Below are positions 17,775 through 25,862 of a stretch of DNA of 64,000 bases, in pieces. Each line of letters begins with the position of its first letter. Position 1 is the stretch's first letter. The notes beneath the pieces are model-generated. The model saw nothing but the letters and a program-made list of their open reading frames with translations. It made no database searches and was not told where the DNA came from. This DNA is from an uncultured Alphaproteobacteria bacterium (GTDB taxonomy: Bacteria > Pseudomonadota > Alphaproteobacteria > Micropepsales > Micropepsaceae): positions 1-64,000 of the forward strand of contig CAIUCH010000032.1 of the NCBI GenBank assembly GCA_903897605.1. Direction: 5' to 3'. Position numbers and translations under genes: made by a program.

Positions 17775-17786
17775 TTAACATGTTAA
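17775..17786. promoter_or_regulatory. HpaR-type operator 3 (TTAACATGTTAA)
   Basis: A perfect 12-bp palindrome in the divergent hpaR/hpaG1 intergenic region, 30 bp before the hpaG1 start. It has the same core as the sites at 15636 and 15704. The position fits joint control of hpaR and the hpaG1-hpaH operon. Binding itself is inferred. Confidence 0.7.
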
Positions 17787-17816
17787 GTATATGACCGTCG
17801 GGAGATCGAGTCAAAC

Positions 17817-18461
17817 ATGGCGATGATCGCTGGAACCATATACGGCGTGGTCCTGAATGACAGGGAGCAGCATCGGCGGCTCGCGGCCGCGTTCCTGGAG
17901 CCGCCCTATAAGGCGCCGCCGCAAAAGCCCGTCCTTTACATCAAATCGCGCAATTGTCTGACGACGAGCGGCGGCGAGGTCATGCTTTCGCCCGATCTCA
18001 CCCAGGTCGAAGCGGCCGCGACCTTGGGCCTCTTGATCGGCCGCGATGCCCATCGTGTCACCATGGAAACGGCGCTCGCCCATGTCGCGGGCGCTTGCCT
18101 GGCGCTCGACATCACCGAACCGCATGACAGCTATTATCGCCCCTCCGTGCGCCAGCGCTGCCGCGACGGATTTCTGCCTTTGGGTGGATTGGCGGACTTC
18201 ACACCCGCGCTGCTGGACGGCGATATCGAGACCCGTGTCAACGACATTGCCGTTCATAGCTGGTCGCCGCGCCGCCTGGTGCGGGACGCTGCGCGGTTGA
18301 TGGCCGATATCAGCGTCTTCATGACCTTGGCGGCAGGGGACCTGTTGCTTATCGGCTTGCCGTTCGACGCGCCCCGGATTGCCGCCGGAGATCATGTCGC
18401 GGTTTGTGCCGGGCGCCTGCCACACTTGTCGGCCCGGTTCCGTGCGGAGATCGCTGCGTGA
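17817..18461 (+). CDS. hpaG1: HpaG1: 2-hydroxyhepta-2,4-diene-1,7-dioate isomerase/decarboxylase, N-terminal-type subunit
   Basis: A FAA-hydrolase-fold protein of 214 residues that matches the N-terminal half of the E. coli HpaG bifunctional decarboxylase/isomerase. HpaG converts 5-oxopent-3-ene-1,2,5-tricarboxylate to 2-oxohept-3-ene-1,7-dioate. Segments such as KPVLYIKSRNCL, QVEAAATLGLLIG and LDITEPHDSYYRP are typical of this half. An ATG two codons downstream is an alternative start. Its stop overlaps the hpaG2 start as GTGA, and it leads a six-gene transcript to hpaH. Confidence 0.9.
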   Translation: MAMIAGTIYGVVLNDREQHRRLAAAFLEPPYKAPPQKPVLYIKSRNCLTTSGGEVMLSPDLTQVEAAATLGLLIGRDAHRVTMETALAHVAGACLALDITEPHDSYYRPSVRQRCRDGFLPLGGLADFTPALLDGDIETRVNDIAVHSWSPRRLVRDAARLMADISVFMTLAAGDLLLIGLPFDAPRIAAGDHVAVCAGRLPHLSARFRAEIAA

Positions 18462-19216
18462 AACGTGCGCGCATTTTCCACAAGGGGGCCGTCACCTGGG
18501 CAGCGCTGGTCGACAATGACAGGGCGTTACGCCTGCCGAGCGGCGAAATCCTGGCCTTGACGCAGGCCCATTGGCTGGCGCCGGTTACGCCCGGCGCAAC
18601 CATTTTCGCGCTCGGCCTCAACTATGCCGACCATGTCAAGGAATTGGGATTCAAAACCAAGGAACCGCCCCTGGTGTTCCTGAAAGGGCCGAACACGCTG
18701 ACGGGCCATCTTGGCGAAACGGTGCGGCCGGCGGATGGCAATCAAATGCATCCGGAATGCGAACTCGTCGCCATCGTCGGAAAGCCAGCCCGCCATGTGA
18801 GCGCGGCAGAGGCCATGAATCATGTCGGCGGCTACACGGTGGCCTGCGACTATGCCATCCGCGAATATCTCGAAAATTATTACCGGCCCAACCTGGCGGT
18901 GAAGAATCGCGACGCGACAACGCCGCTGGGCCCCTGGGTGGTCGATGCCGCCGAAATCGCCGATCCCCAGAAGCTGCGCCTACGCACGATGGTCAATGGA
19001 AAAATGGTGCAGGAGGGTTCGACCGCGGACATGGTGTTGGATATCGCTGGCATCATTGCCTATCTCTCCGAAACCATGACCCTTCTGCCGGGCGACATGA
19101 TCATGACCGGCACGCCGCCGGGGATACATTTTTGCAGCCCCGGTGATCAGGTGGTGTGCGAGATTGAAGAAGTCGGCCGCTTGGTCAACACTCTGGTTGC
19201 GGAGACCGGGCCATGA
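18458..19216 (+). CDS. hpaG2: HpaG2: decarboxylase/isomerase, C-terminal-type subunit
   Basis: FAA-hydrolase family protein of 252 residues that is the catalytic partner of HpaG1. The metal- and substrate-site segments are visible: FALGLNYADHVKELG, the acidic HPECELVAIVGK, and CDYAIREYLENYYRPN followed by VKNRD. The GTG start at 18458 is chosen because it overlaps the hpaG1 stop by 4 bp and has GGAGA 7 nt upstream; the longer reading frame would lie inside hpaG1. Its own stop overlaps the next ATG by 4 bp. Confidence 0.92.
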   Translation: MKRARIFHKGAVTWAALVDNDRALRLPSGEILALTQAHWLAPVTPGATIFALGLNYADHVKELGFKTKEPPLVFLKGPNTLTGHLGETVRPADGNQMHPECELVAIVGKPARHVSAAEAMNHVGGYTVACDYAIREYLENYYRPNLAVKNRDATTPLGPWVVDAAEIADPQKLRLRTMVNGKMVQEGSTADMVLDIAGIIAYLSETMTLLPGDMIMTGTPPGIHFCSPGDQVVCEIEEVGRLVNTLVAETGP

Positions 19217-19539
19217 GTCTTTATCAGTTGAGCAAGTTTCTGTTTCAGCTAAACAGGGACGAAGACCTGAAGACGCGGTTCAAGGCCGGGCCGCAAGCGG
19301 CGCTGGAGCCATTCGGTCTGACCACAGAAGAGCGCGACGCGATTCTGAGTCACGATATCGGTCTAATCTATGTGCTTGGGGTTAACGGCCAGATCCTCAT
19401 GCACTTCGCCGCTTTTTGCGGCATCGAATGGTCCGATTATCTTCAGCGCATGCGAGATGGCGTCAAACATTATGGGCCGGTGCGGGCGGGGATCTACACC
19501 ATGCAATCCGGCTTGGATGACAAAGTGGCGGGGGCCTAG
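19213..19539 (+). CDS. LigA-type small subunit of an extradiol dioxygenase
   Basis: A 108-residue protein of the protocatechuate 4,5-dioxygenase alpha-subunit (LigA) fold. The segments YQLSKFLFQLNRDEDLKTRF and LLYVLGVNG-like LIYVLGVNGQILMH, with GLTTEERDAI between, are typical. It carries no iron but lines the active site of the LigB-type partner encoded directly downstream. It overlaps hpaG2 by ATGA and precedes the large subunit by 3 bp. In classical hpa operons this position is taken by a single-subunit HpaD, so the pair is proposed to be the homoprotocatechuate 2,3-dioxygenase. Confidence 0.85.
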   Translation: MSLYQLSKFLFQLNRDEDLKTRFKAGPQAALEPFGLTTEERDAILSHDIGLIYVLGVNGQILMHFAAFCGIEWSDYLQRMRDGVKHYGPVRAGIYTMQSGLDDKVAGA

Positions 19540-19542
19540 ACC

Positions 19543-20361
19543 ATGGCTCTGGTGTTCTGCGGTGTCTGCAGCCACGCCCCCGGTATCACCGGCCGCGCCG
19601 AACGGGCCGATCCGGACCTGCGCGAACCTTTCTATGCCGCCTTGGGCGGCATGCGCGATGGCTTGCATGCCACGCGGCCCGATGCCCTTGTCGTCGTCGC
19701 CGCCGAACACTTCGCCAATTTCTTCATGAACAACATGCCGGCCTATGCCCTCGGCATGGCGGACAGCTATGACGGCCCGATCGAGGATCCGGCCTGGCTT
19801 GGCATCCGACCGCGCACCGTGCGCGGCAATCCCGATCTGTCGCGGCGCTTGATCGCCGAAGTTCAGCAGACCGTCGATGTCGCCTATGCCGAGGAATGGC
19901 GCTTTGACCATGGCATCATGGTGCCGCTGCATTTCCTGGACCCGAACAATGTGCTGACCGTCATCCCCGGCAACATCAATTGCCAGGGTCCGCCCTTGTC
20001 GCCATTGCGACGCGCCTGGGCTTTTGGCGAAGCCATTCGCCGGGCCGCCGATCTTGTGCCCGAGCGCATTGCCCTGGTCTGCACCGGCGGCATCTCGCAC
20101 TGGCCGGCGACACCGGACAGCGGAATGATCAATGAGGCTTGGGATCGCCAATTCCTGGATCGCTGGGCGCGCCAGGACAAGGCGGGCATGGTGTCCTATA
20201 CCGACCAGGCGACCTATTGCGATGCGGGGCAGGGCGGATTCGAGATTCGCACCTTTGTCGCCGCGGCGGCGGCGGCGCGAGGCCCCGGCACGGTTCATTT
20301 CTATGCGCCCATTCCCATCTTCGCCGTGGGATGCACGGTCGGCACATTGGAGATTGTCTGA
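19543..20361 (+). CDS. LigB-type class III extradiol dioxygenase, large subunit (predicted homoprotocatechuate 2,3-dioxygenase)
   Basis: Cleaves a catechol ring next to the hydroxyls with Fe(II). In the 272-residue protein the probable iron ligands are H11 (CSHAPG), H56 (AEHFANF) and E234 (GGFEIRT). H123 and H186 (GGISHWP) match active-site histidines of LigB. The gene overlaps hpaF (TGATG) and lies between hpaG2 and hpaF, so homoprotocatechuate is the expected substrate. E. coli HpaD has the same fold but is single-subunit, whereas this one comes with a LigA partner. Protocatechuate or another catechol acid cannot be excluded from the sequence. Confidence 0.87.
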   Translation: MALVFCGVCSHAPGITGRAERADPDLREPFYAALGGMRDGLHATRPDALVVVAAEHFANFFMNNMPAYALGMADSYDGPIEDPAWLGIRPRTVRGNPDLSRRLIAEVQQTVDVAYAEEWRFDHGIMVPLHFLDPNNVLTVIPGNINCQGPPLSPLRRAWAFGEAIRRAADLVPERIALVCTGGISHWPATPDSGMINEAWDRQFLDRWARQDKAGMVSYTDQATYCDAGQGGFEIRTFVAAAAAARGPGTVHFYAPIPIFAVGCTVGTLEIV

Positions 20362-20753
20362 TGGCGCATGCGATCGTCGAATGGACCGCCAATCTCGAAG
20401 GGCAAGCGGATATCCATGGGTTGCTGGAACTGATCGCCGCGGCGATGCGCGATTCCGGCGGCGTGTTTCCTTGGGGCGGCATTCGCGTTCGCGCCGTCCG
20501 GCTGGATGATTATGTCATCGCCGATGGCAAGGCCGACGACGCTTTTGTCAATATCACCGTCAAGATGGGCGCCGGCCGGAGCGCCGAGTTCAAGCGCGAA
20601 TTCTTTACCGCCCTGTTCGAAAGGATAAAGGCGCATTTCGCCGGCCTCTATGCCAGCCGTTTTCTGGCATTGTCACTGTATGTCGAGGAAGCCGATGAAA
20701 GCGGCAGCTTCAAGCACAATAATATCCATCAGCGATTCAAGAAGGCTCCGTGA
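20361..20753 (+). CDS. hpaF: 5-carboxymethyl-2-hydroxymuconate delta-isomerase-like protein, lacking Pro1
   Basis: Tautomerase-superfamily protein of 130 residues. Its segments [36 protein letters not shown] and [11 protein letters not shown] match HpaF, which isomerises 5-carboxymethyl-2-hydroxymuconate. The start is fixed by overlap with the dioxygenase stop at 20359-20361. It reads Met-Ala-His-Ala-Ile-Val-Glu-Trp. Family members normally have Pro as residue 2, which becomes the catalytic N-terminal Pro1, and here the codon is GCG (Ala). The rest of the fold looks intact. The protein may use a different base, be slow, or have changed role. It ends with a 1-base stop/start overlap with hpaH. 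Confidence 0.88.
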   Translation: MAHAIVEWTANLEGQADIHGLLELIAAAMRDSGGVFPWGGIRVRAVRLDDYVIADGKADDAFVNITVKMGAGRSAEFKREFFTALFERIKAHFAGLYASRFLALSLYVEEADESGSFKHNNIHQRFKKAP

Positions 20754-21559
20754 TGCCTCTTTCCCAAGCCATCATCGCCGATATGGCGGCGCGCCTGGAG
20801 GCGGCGGAACAAAGCGGTGAACAGATCGGCCATTTTTCCCGCGAACAACCGGATATGACCATCGAGGATGGTTATAATGTGCAGCGCGCCTGGGTGGCGC
20901 ACAAACTTGCGGCCGGCCGCCGGCTAATCGGCCACAAGATCGGCCTGACCAGCCGCGCCATGCAGCGCTCATCCAATATCAACGAGCCGGATTATGGCGC
21001 CTTGCTCGACAACATGCTGTTTCCCGACAGGAGCGACATTCCGTGCAAGCGCTTTATCGAACCGCGCGTCGAAGTCGAACTGGCCTTCATCCTGAAGGAT
21101 CGGCTGGCGGGTCCCGATTGCACGATTGCGGACGTATTGCGCGCCACTGAAACTGTCGTGCCCGCGATCGAGATCATCGACGCCCGCATTCGCCGCATCG
21201 ACACCGAGAGCGGCGCCACCCGCAAAGTGTTCGATACGATCTCCGACAACGCCGCCAGTGCCGGCCTGGTCCTGGGCGGCACGCCGGTTCGTCCCGGCGC
21301 GGCCGATCTTCGCTGGGTGGCGGCTTTGATTCATCGCAACGATGTCATCGAGGATTCCGGCGTCGCCGCCGCCGTGCTCGGGCATCCCGCCATGGGGGTG
21401 GCCTGGCTGGCCAACAAGCTGGCGCCTTGGGGCGAATCGCTTGCGCCCGGTGAAATCGTGCTCAGCGGCAGTTTCACCGCGCCGGTCTTCGCCTCGGCCG
21501 GAGATCAGTTTCTGGTGGACTATGGCCCGCTGGGCACAATTTCGGTGCGGTTCGTCTAA
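20753..21559 (+). CDS. hpaH: 2-oxo-hept-4-ene-1,7-dioate hydratase
   Basis: Adds water to 2-oxohept-4-ene-1,7-dioate to give 4-hydroxy-2-oxoheptanedioate, the substrate of HpaI. The 268-residue protein belongs to the MhpD/HpaH hydratase branch of the FAH-like fold, with [12 protein letters not shown], the metal-site [10 protein letters not shown] and AIEIIDARI. The ATG at 20753 is preferred to a GTG one codon earlier. It is the last gene of the hpaG1-hpaH transcript. No hpaI follows, although an HpaI-like aldolase gene is present at 27396-28190 on the other strand. Confidence 0.93.
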   Translation: MPLSQAIIADMAARLEAAEQSGEQIGHFSREQPDMTIEDGYNVQRAWVAHKLAAGRRLIGHKIGLTSRAMQRSSNINEPDYGALLDNMLFPDRSDIPCKRFIEPRVEVELAFILKDRLAGPDCTIADVLRATETVVPAIEIIDARIRRIDTESGATRKVFDTISDNAASAGLVLGGTPVRPGAADLRWVAALIHRNDVIEDSGVAAAVLGHPAMGVAWLANKLAPWGESLAPGEIVLSGSFTAPVFASAGDQFLVDYGPLGTISVRFV

Positions 21560-21629
21560 CGAACCTGGCGCGGCGGCATTTGCGCGTCTCAAGGTCTGAA
21601 GACATGATCCCGGCTTTTGAGTTCCGAAC

Positions 21630-22643
21630 ATGACAGCAGGCAAACGATTGCGGTGGGGCGTGCTGGGCACCGCGAAAATTTTTCGCGACCAGATCGGTCC
21701 CGCGCTCAAGACCACGCAATATTGCGAACTTGCTGCCATAGCGTCTCGTGATATCGATCGGGCCAAAGCCGCCGCCGCGGCGAGCGGCGCCGGTAAGGCT
21801 TTGGGATCTTACGAAGCGCTGTTGGCCGATCCGGACATAGATGTCATCTATAATCCCTTGCCCAATCATCTCCACGCTTATTGGACCATTCGCGCCCTGG
21901 AGGCCGGCAAGCCTGTGCTGTGCGAAAAGCCCATTGCCCTGAGCGCGGCGCAGGCTTGCGAAATCAAGGCGGCGCAAGAGCGAACGGGATATGTGGCGGT
22001 TGAAGCCTTCATGGTCCGCTTTCACCCGCAATGGCCTCGTGTGCGGCAGATGGTGCGCGATGGCCGCATTGGAACCATGCGCTCGCTGCATGTTTTCTTC
22101 GGCTACAACGATGTCGATCCCGCCAGTATCCACAATGACACGCGATCGGGTGGCGGCGCGCTTTACGATATCGGTTGCTATCCCATCATGTTGGCCCGCT
22201 TCCTGTTCGCGGATGATCCGGTGCGGGCAATCGGTCATTTTGATCGCGATCCGTCCTTTGGCACGGACCGTCTGACCGGCGGTCTGGTGGCATTTCCACA
22301 GGGGCGGCAACTGGACTTCACCTGCTCGACCCAGTTGGCCTTGTCGCAATTGGCGATACTTTATGGCGACCGCGGAAAGATCACGATGCACACGCCGATC
22401 AATCCGGACCGTGGTCGCAAAGCGCGCATCGTCTTTGACGACTGCCGGGATTTGTTCGGCGGTGGCGAAGCGGTGGAGGAAGTTGAATATGCGGATCAAT
22501 TCGCGCTGCAATGTGACGCTTTCGCGCGCGCCATCCTGACCGGCAAGCCGCCGGATTACACAATTGATGATGCCATCAAGAATATGCGCGTCATCGACGC
22601 GCTTTTTGCGTCTGAATCTTCCCAGACTTGGACGCGGGTGTGA
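21630..22643 (+). CDS. Gfo/Idh/MocA-family NAD(P)-dependent oxidoreductase
   Basis: Cytoplasmic dehydrogenase of 337 residues with an N-terminal Rossmann domain (RWGVLGTAKIFRD) and the family signature CEKPIALSAAQA carrying the catalytic lysine. The C-terminal domain contains SGGGALYDIGCYPI. The dimeric dihydrodiol/D-xylose dehydrogenase-like branch is the closest in style, and the substrate could be a sugar or a dihydrodiol. It starts 70 bp after hpaH on the same strand and may be transcribed from it, but no functional tie to the meta pathway is evident. Confidence 0.85.
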   Translation: MTAGKRLRWGVLGTAKIFRDQIGPALKTTQYCELAAIASRDIDRAKAAAAASGAGKALGSYEALLADPDIDVIYNPLPNHLHAYWTIRALEAGKPVLCEKPIALSAAQACEIKAAQERTGYVAVEAFMVRFHPQWPRVRQMVRDGRIGTMRSLHVFFGYNDVDPASIHNDTRSGGGALYDIGCYPIMLARFLFADDPVRAIGHFDRDPSFGTDRLTGGLVAFPQGRQLDFTCSTQLALSQLAILYGDRGKITMHTPINPDRGRKARIVFDDCRDLFGGGEAVEEVEYADQFALQCDAFARAILTGKPPDYTIDDAIKNMRVIDALFASESSQTWTRV

Positions 22644-22859
22644 ATTCCCCGGCCGGCGCTCGACCCGGCGTCATTCGTTCGGGCGGCAGGCCGAATTCGG
22701 CTTTGATTCACGGCAATTCCGGCTCGAATGTCGGGATATCGCCCTTGCGTTGCGTCGTGAGCGTCATGTTTCCTTCAATTCAGGCCCGGTATGCGACGCC
22801 GAATATTGGGCAGGACATGCGAATTGCGCTATCATTCTCGCGTTTCCAGGAGCCCAACC

Positions 22860-24344
22860 ATGAACGCCCCGCACAGTGACGCACCTCGCCGCCTCGACTT
22901 GAAAGACCCATCGCTTTTCACCGACAAAGCCTATGTCGCGGGGGAATGGATTTGTGCGCCTGACGGCAAGACCATGACGATCAGCGATCCTTTTGATGGC
23001 TCGCTTCTGGCCAAGGTGCCCGATCTGGGTGTGGACATGCTGCGCCGCGCCATCGACGCCGCCCATGAGGCGCAAAAGCTTTGGGCCAAGAAGACTGTCA
23101 AGGAACGGGCGGGGGTACTGCGCCGCTGGTATGACCTGGTGATCGCCAACGCCGACGATCTGGCGCTGATCCTGACCAGCGAACAGGGCAAGCCGCTGGC
23201 GGAGGCCAAGGGCGAGATCGTCGCCAATGCGGCTTATCTGGAATGGTTCGCGGAGGAAGCCAAGCGGATCGACGGCGACATCATTCCCAGTTCGCGCGCC
23301 GACCAGCGTATTCTGGTCTTGAAACAGCCGGTGGGCGTTTGTGCCGCCATCACGCCGTGGAATTTCCCCAATGGCATGATCACCCGCAAGGTCGCACCCG
23401 CGCTGGCTGCTGGATGCACCATGGTGCTGAAGCCGGCGCCGCAGACGCCGCTCTCCGCCCTGGCGCTGGCGGTGCTGGGCGAGCGGGCTGGTGTGCCGAA
23501 GGGCTGCTTTTCGGTCGTCACGGGCGAGGCGAAGCCGATCGGCGAGGAGTTCTGCCACAATCCCAAGATCGCCAAGATCACTTTCACTGGTTCGACGGCG
23601 GTGGGCGCCTGGCTGATGCGCGAAGCATCGGGACAGATCAAGCGGCTATCGCTGGAGTTGGGCGGCAACGCCCCCTTCATCGTGTTTGACGATGCCGATC
23701 TGGACGCGGCCATCGAAGGCGCGATGGCTTCGAAATATCGCAATGCCGGACAGACCTGCATCAGTTCCAATCGCATCTATCTGCAGGATTCCATTCATGA
23801 CGCTTTTGTGGAAAAACTGAAAGCCAAGATCGCCACCTTGAAGCTGGGGCGCGGCACCGAGGCTGGCGTGCAGATGGGGCCACTGATCGACGGCAAGGCG
23901 GTGGCCAAGATGCAGGAACATCTGAAGGACGCGCTGGCGCAGGGCGGCACCCTGGTGGCCGGCGGCAAACAGCCCGATCTGGGCGGGACCTTCTTCGAGC
24001 CCACCATCGTCACCGGCGTCACCCAGAACATGAAGGTGGCACGCGAGGAAACCTTCGCGCCGCTGGCGCCCATCATCCGGTTCAAGACCGAAGACGAAGT
24101 GATCGCGATGGCGAACGCCACCCAGTTCGGCCTTGCGGCCTATTTCTATGCCCGCGATCTGTCGCGCGTCTGGCGGGTGGCCGAGAGCTTGGAAAGCGGC
24201 ATGGTCGGCGTCAACTCACCGATGATCGTCAGCGAGATGGCGCCCTTCGGCGGCGCCAAGCAATCGGGCTTGGGGCGCGAAGGTTCCAAATACGGCATCG
24301 AGGGTTATCTGGAACTCAAACTGGTCTGCATGAGCGGCATCTAG
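22860..24344 (+). CDS. gabD: NAD(P)+-dependent succinate-semialdehyde-type dehydrogenase
   Basis: Aldehyde dehydrogenase of 494 residues in the GabD branch. Characteristic segments are TSEQGKPLAEAKGE, TPWNFPNGMITRKVAPALAA, the general-base glutamate in LELGGNAPFIVFDDADLD and the nucleophilic cysteine in NAGQTCISSNR. It would oxidise succinic semialdehyde, which is also the product of the HpaI aldolase step, or a related semialdehyde. CCAGGAG precedes the ATG at 22860, while the reading frame extends upstream without a better start. It is followed after 9 bp by glpD and then glpK. A link of GabD to the hpa pathway is plausible but not proven. Confidence 0.9.
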   Translation: MNAPHSDAPRRLDLKDPSLFTDKAYVAGEWICAPDGKTMTISDPFDGSLLAKVPDLGVDMLRRAIDAAHEAQKLWAKKTVKERAGVLRRWYDLVIANADDLALILTSEQGKPLAEAKGEIVANAAYLEWFAEEAKRIDGDIIPSSRADQRILVLKQPVGVCAAITPWNFPNGMITRKVAPALAAGCTMVLKPAPQTPLSALALAVLGERAGVPKGCFSVVTGEAKPIGEEFCHNPKIAKITFTGSTAVGAWLMREASGQIKRLSLELGGNAPFIVFDDADLDAAIEGAMASKYRNAGQTCISSNRIYLQDSIHDAFVEKLKAKIATLKLGRGTEAGVQMGPLIDGKAVAKMQEHLKDALAQGGTLVAGGKQPDLGGTFFEPTIVTGVTQNMKVAREETFAPLAPIIRFKTEDEVIAMANATQFGLAAYFYARDLSRVWRVAESLESGMVGVNSPMIVSEMAPFGGAKQSGLGREGSKYGIEGYLELKLVCMSGI

Positions 24345-24353
24345 GGACGCGGT

Positions 24354-25838
24354 TTGGACCAGTTCGACATTGTCGTGATCGGGGGCGGCGTCAATGGCTG
24401 CAGCATCGCGCGCGATGCGGCGGGACGCGGCTTTTCGGTGCTGCTGGCGGAGCAGGGCGATCTGGCCAGCGGCACGTCATCGGCCTCGACCAAGCTGATC
24501 CATGGTGGCCTGCGCTATCTGGAATTCTACGAATTCGCCCTGGTGCGTGAGGCGCTGAAGGAGCGCGAAGTGTTGTGGGCAATGGCGCCGCACATCATCT
24601 GGCCGCTGCGGTTCGTGCTGCCCGAAAGCGAGGATTCGCGACCTGCCTGGTTGTTGCGGCTGGGATTGTTTCTTTACGACCATATCGGCGGCCGCAAACG
24701 TCTGCCGCCCACCCGCAGCCTGGATCTGCGGCAGGACGTGGTGGGTGCGGTGCTCAAGCCGGCCATGACCCGTGGCTTCGAATACTCCGACTGCTGGGTG
24801 ATGGATGCACGCCTGGTGGTGCTGAATGCCCGCGATGCGGCGGCGCACGGCGCGCAAATTCTCACCCACACCGAAGCCGTTTCCATGACGCGTCGGAGCG
24901 GGAGTTTCGCCGTGGCTTTGAAGGATCATGTGTCCGGAGCCCAGCGCGAAGTGGGTGCTCGGCTGGTGGTCAATGCCGCCGGCCCTTGGGTCGACCGGGT
25001 GCTGAATCGTGTCGCCGGGGACGCGCCGCGCCATCATGTCCGCTTGGTGCAAGGCAGTCATATCGTGGTCCGTAAACTTTACGATCATGATCGCTGCTAT
25101 ATTTTCCAGAACCGCGATGGCCGCGTCATTTTCGCCATTCCCTACGAAAATGATTTCACCTTGATCGGCACCACCGATCGCGATTATTCCGGTGACCCGG
25201 CCCAGGTGCGGATTGCCGAAGAGGAAGCGAATTATCTTTGCGCCGCCGCTAGCGAATATTTCCTTGCGCCCGTGACGCGCGACCAGATCGTTTGGAGCTA
25301 TTCCGGCGTGCGGCCGCTTTATGACGATGGCGCCTCCAAGGCGCAGGAAACCACCCGCGAATATGTTCTCACGCTGGAGGGCGATGCCACGACCGGCGCG
25401 CTTCTAAATGTGTTTGGCGGCAAGATCACCACTTCTCGCCATATGGCCGAAAAGGCGCTGGAGAAAATTGAAGCGGTGCTGGGACGGCGCGGCGCGGCCT
25501 GGACCAGGGGCTCGACTTTGCCGGGCGGTGATTTTCCGCTGGACGGATTCGAAAGCCTGGTGAATTCGCTGCAGGCCGCCGCGCCCAATGTGGCTGCCAA
25601 GACGGTTCGCCGGCTTGCCCGCGCGTACGGCACGGACGCCCGTGCCTTGCTGGCGCATGGCGATCTGGGCCCCATCTTCGGCGCCGATCTGGGATCGCGG
25701 GAAGTGGCGTTCCTGGTGGAAAAGGAGTGGGCGCGCAGCGCCGAGGACATCCTCTGGCGGCGCGGCAAGCTAGGCTTGCGATTCTCGGCGGACGAAACCG
25801 CTGCTCTGGCGCGCCATCTGGAAAGCGGTCAGATTTAG
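24354..25838 (+). CDS. glpD: FAD-dependent glycerol-3-phosphate dehydrogenase
   Basis: Oxidises glycerol-3-phosphate to dihydroxyacetone phosphate and feeds electrons to the quinone pool at the inner membrane. The 494-residue protein has the FAD Rossmann motif IGGGVNGCSIARDAAGRG and the GlpD signature STKLIHGGLRYLE. The start is a TTG at 24354 with AGGGA upstream and 9 bp after the gabD-like gene. It precedes glpK by 24 bp, giving a two-gene glycerol module without glpF or a glpR regulator in view. Confidence 0.94.
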   Translation: MDQFDIVVIGGGVNGCSIARDAAGRGFSVLLAEQGDLASGTSSASTKLIHGGLRYLEFYEFALVREALKEREVLWAMAPHIIWPLRFVLPESEDSRPAWLLRLGLFLYDHIGGRKRLPPTRSLDLRQDVVGAVLKPAMTRGFEYSDCWVMDARLVVLNARDAAAHGAQILTHTEAVSMTRRSGSFAVALKDHVSGAQREVGARLVVNAAGPWVDRVLNRVAGDAPRHHVRLVQGSHIVVRKLYDHDRCYIFQNRDGRVIFAIPYENDFTLIGTTDRDYSGDPAQVRIAEEEANYLCAAASEYFLAPVTRDQIVWSYSGVRPLYDDGASKAQETTREYVLTLEGDATTGALLNVFGGKITTSRHMAEKALEKIEAVLGRRGAAWTRGSTLPGGDFPLDGFESLVNSLQAAAPNVAAKTVRRLARAYGTDARALLAHGDLGPIFGADLGSREVAFLVEKEWARSAEDILWRRGKLGLRFSADETAALARHLESGQI

Positions 25839-25862
25839 AACCTGCAGACCTAGGGAGAAATC

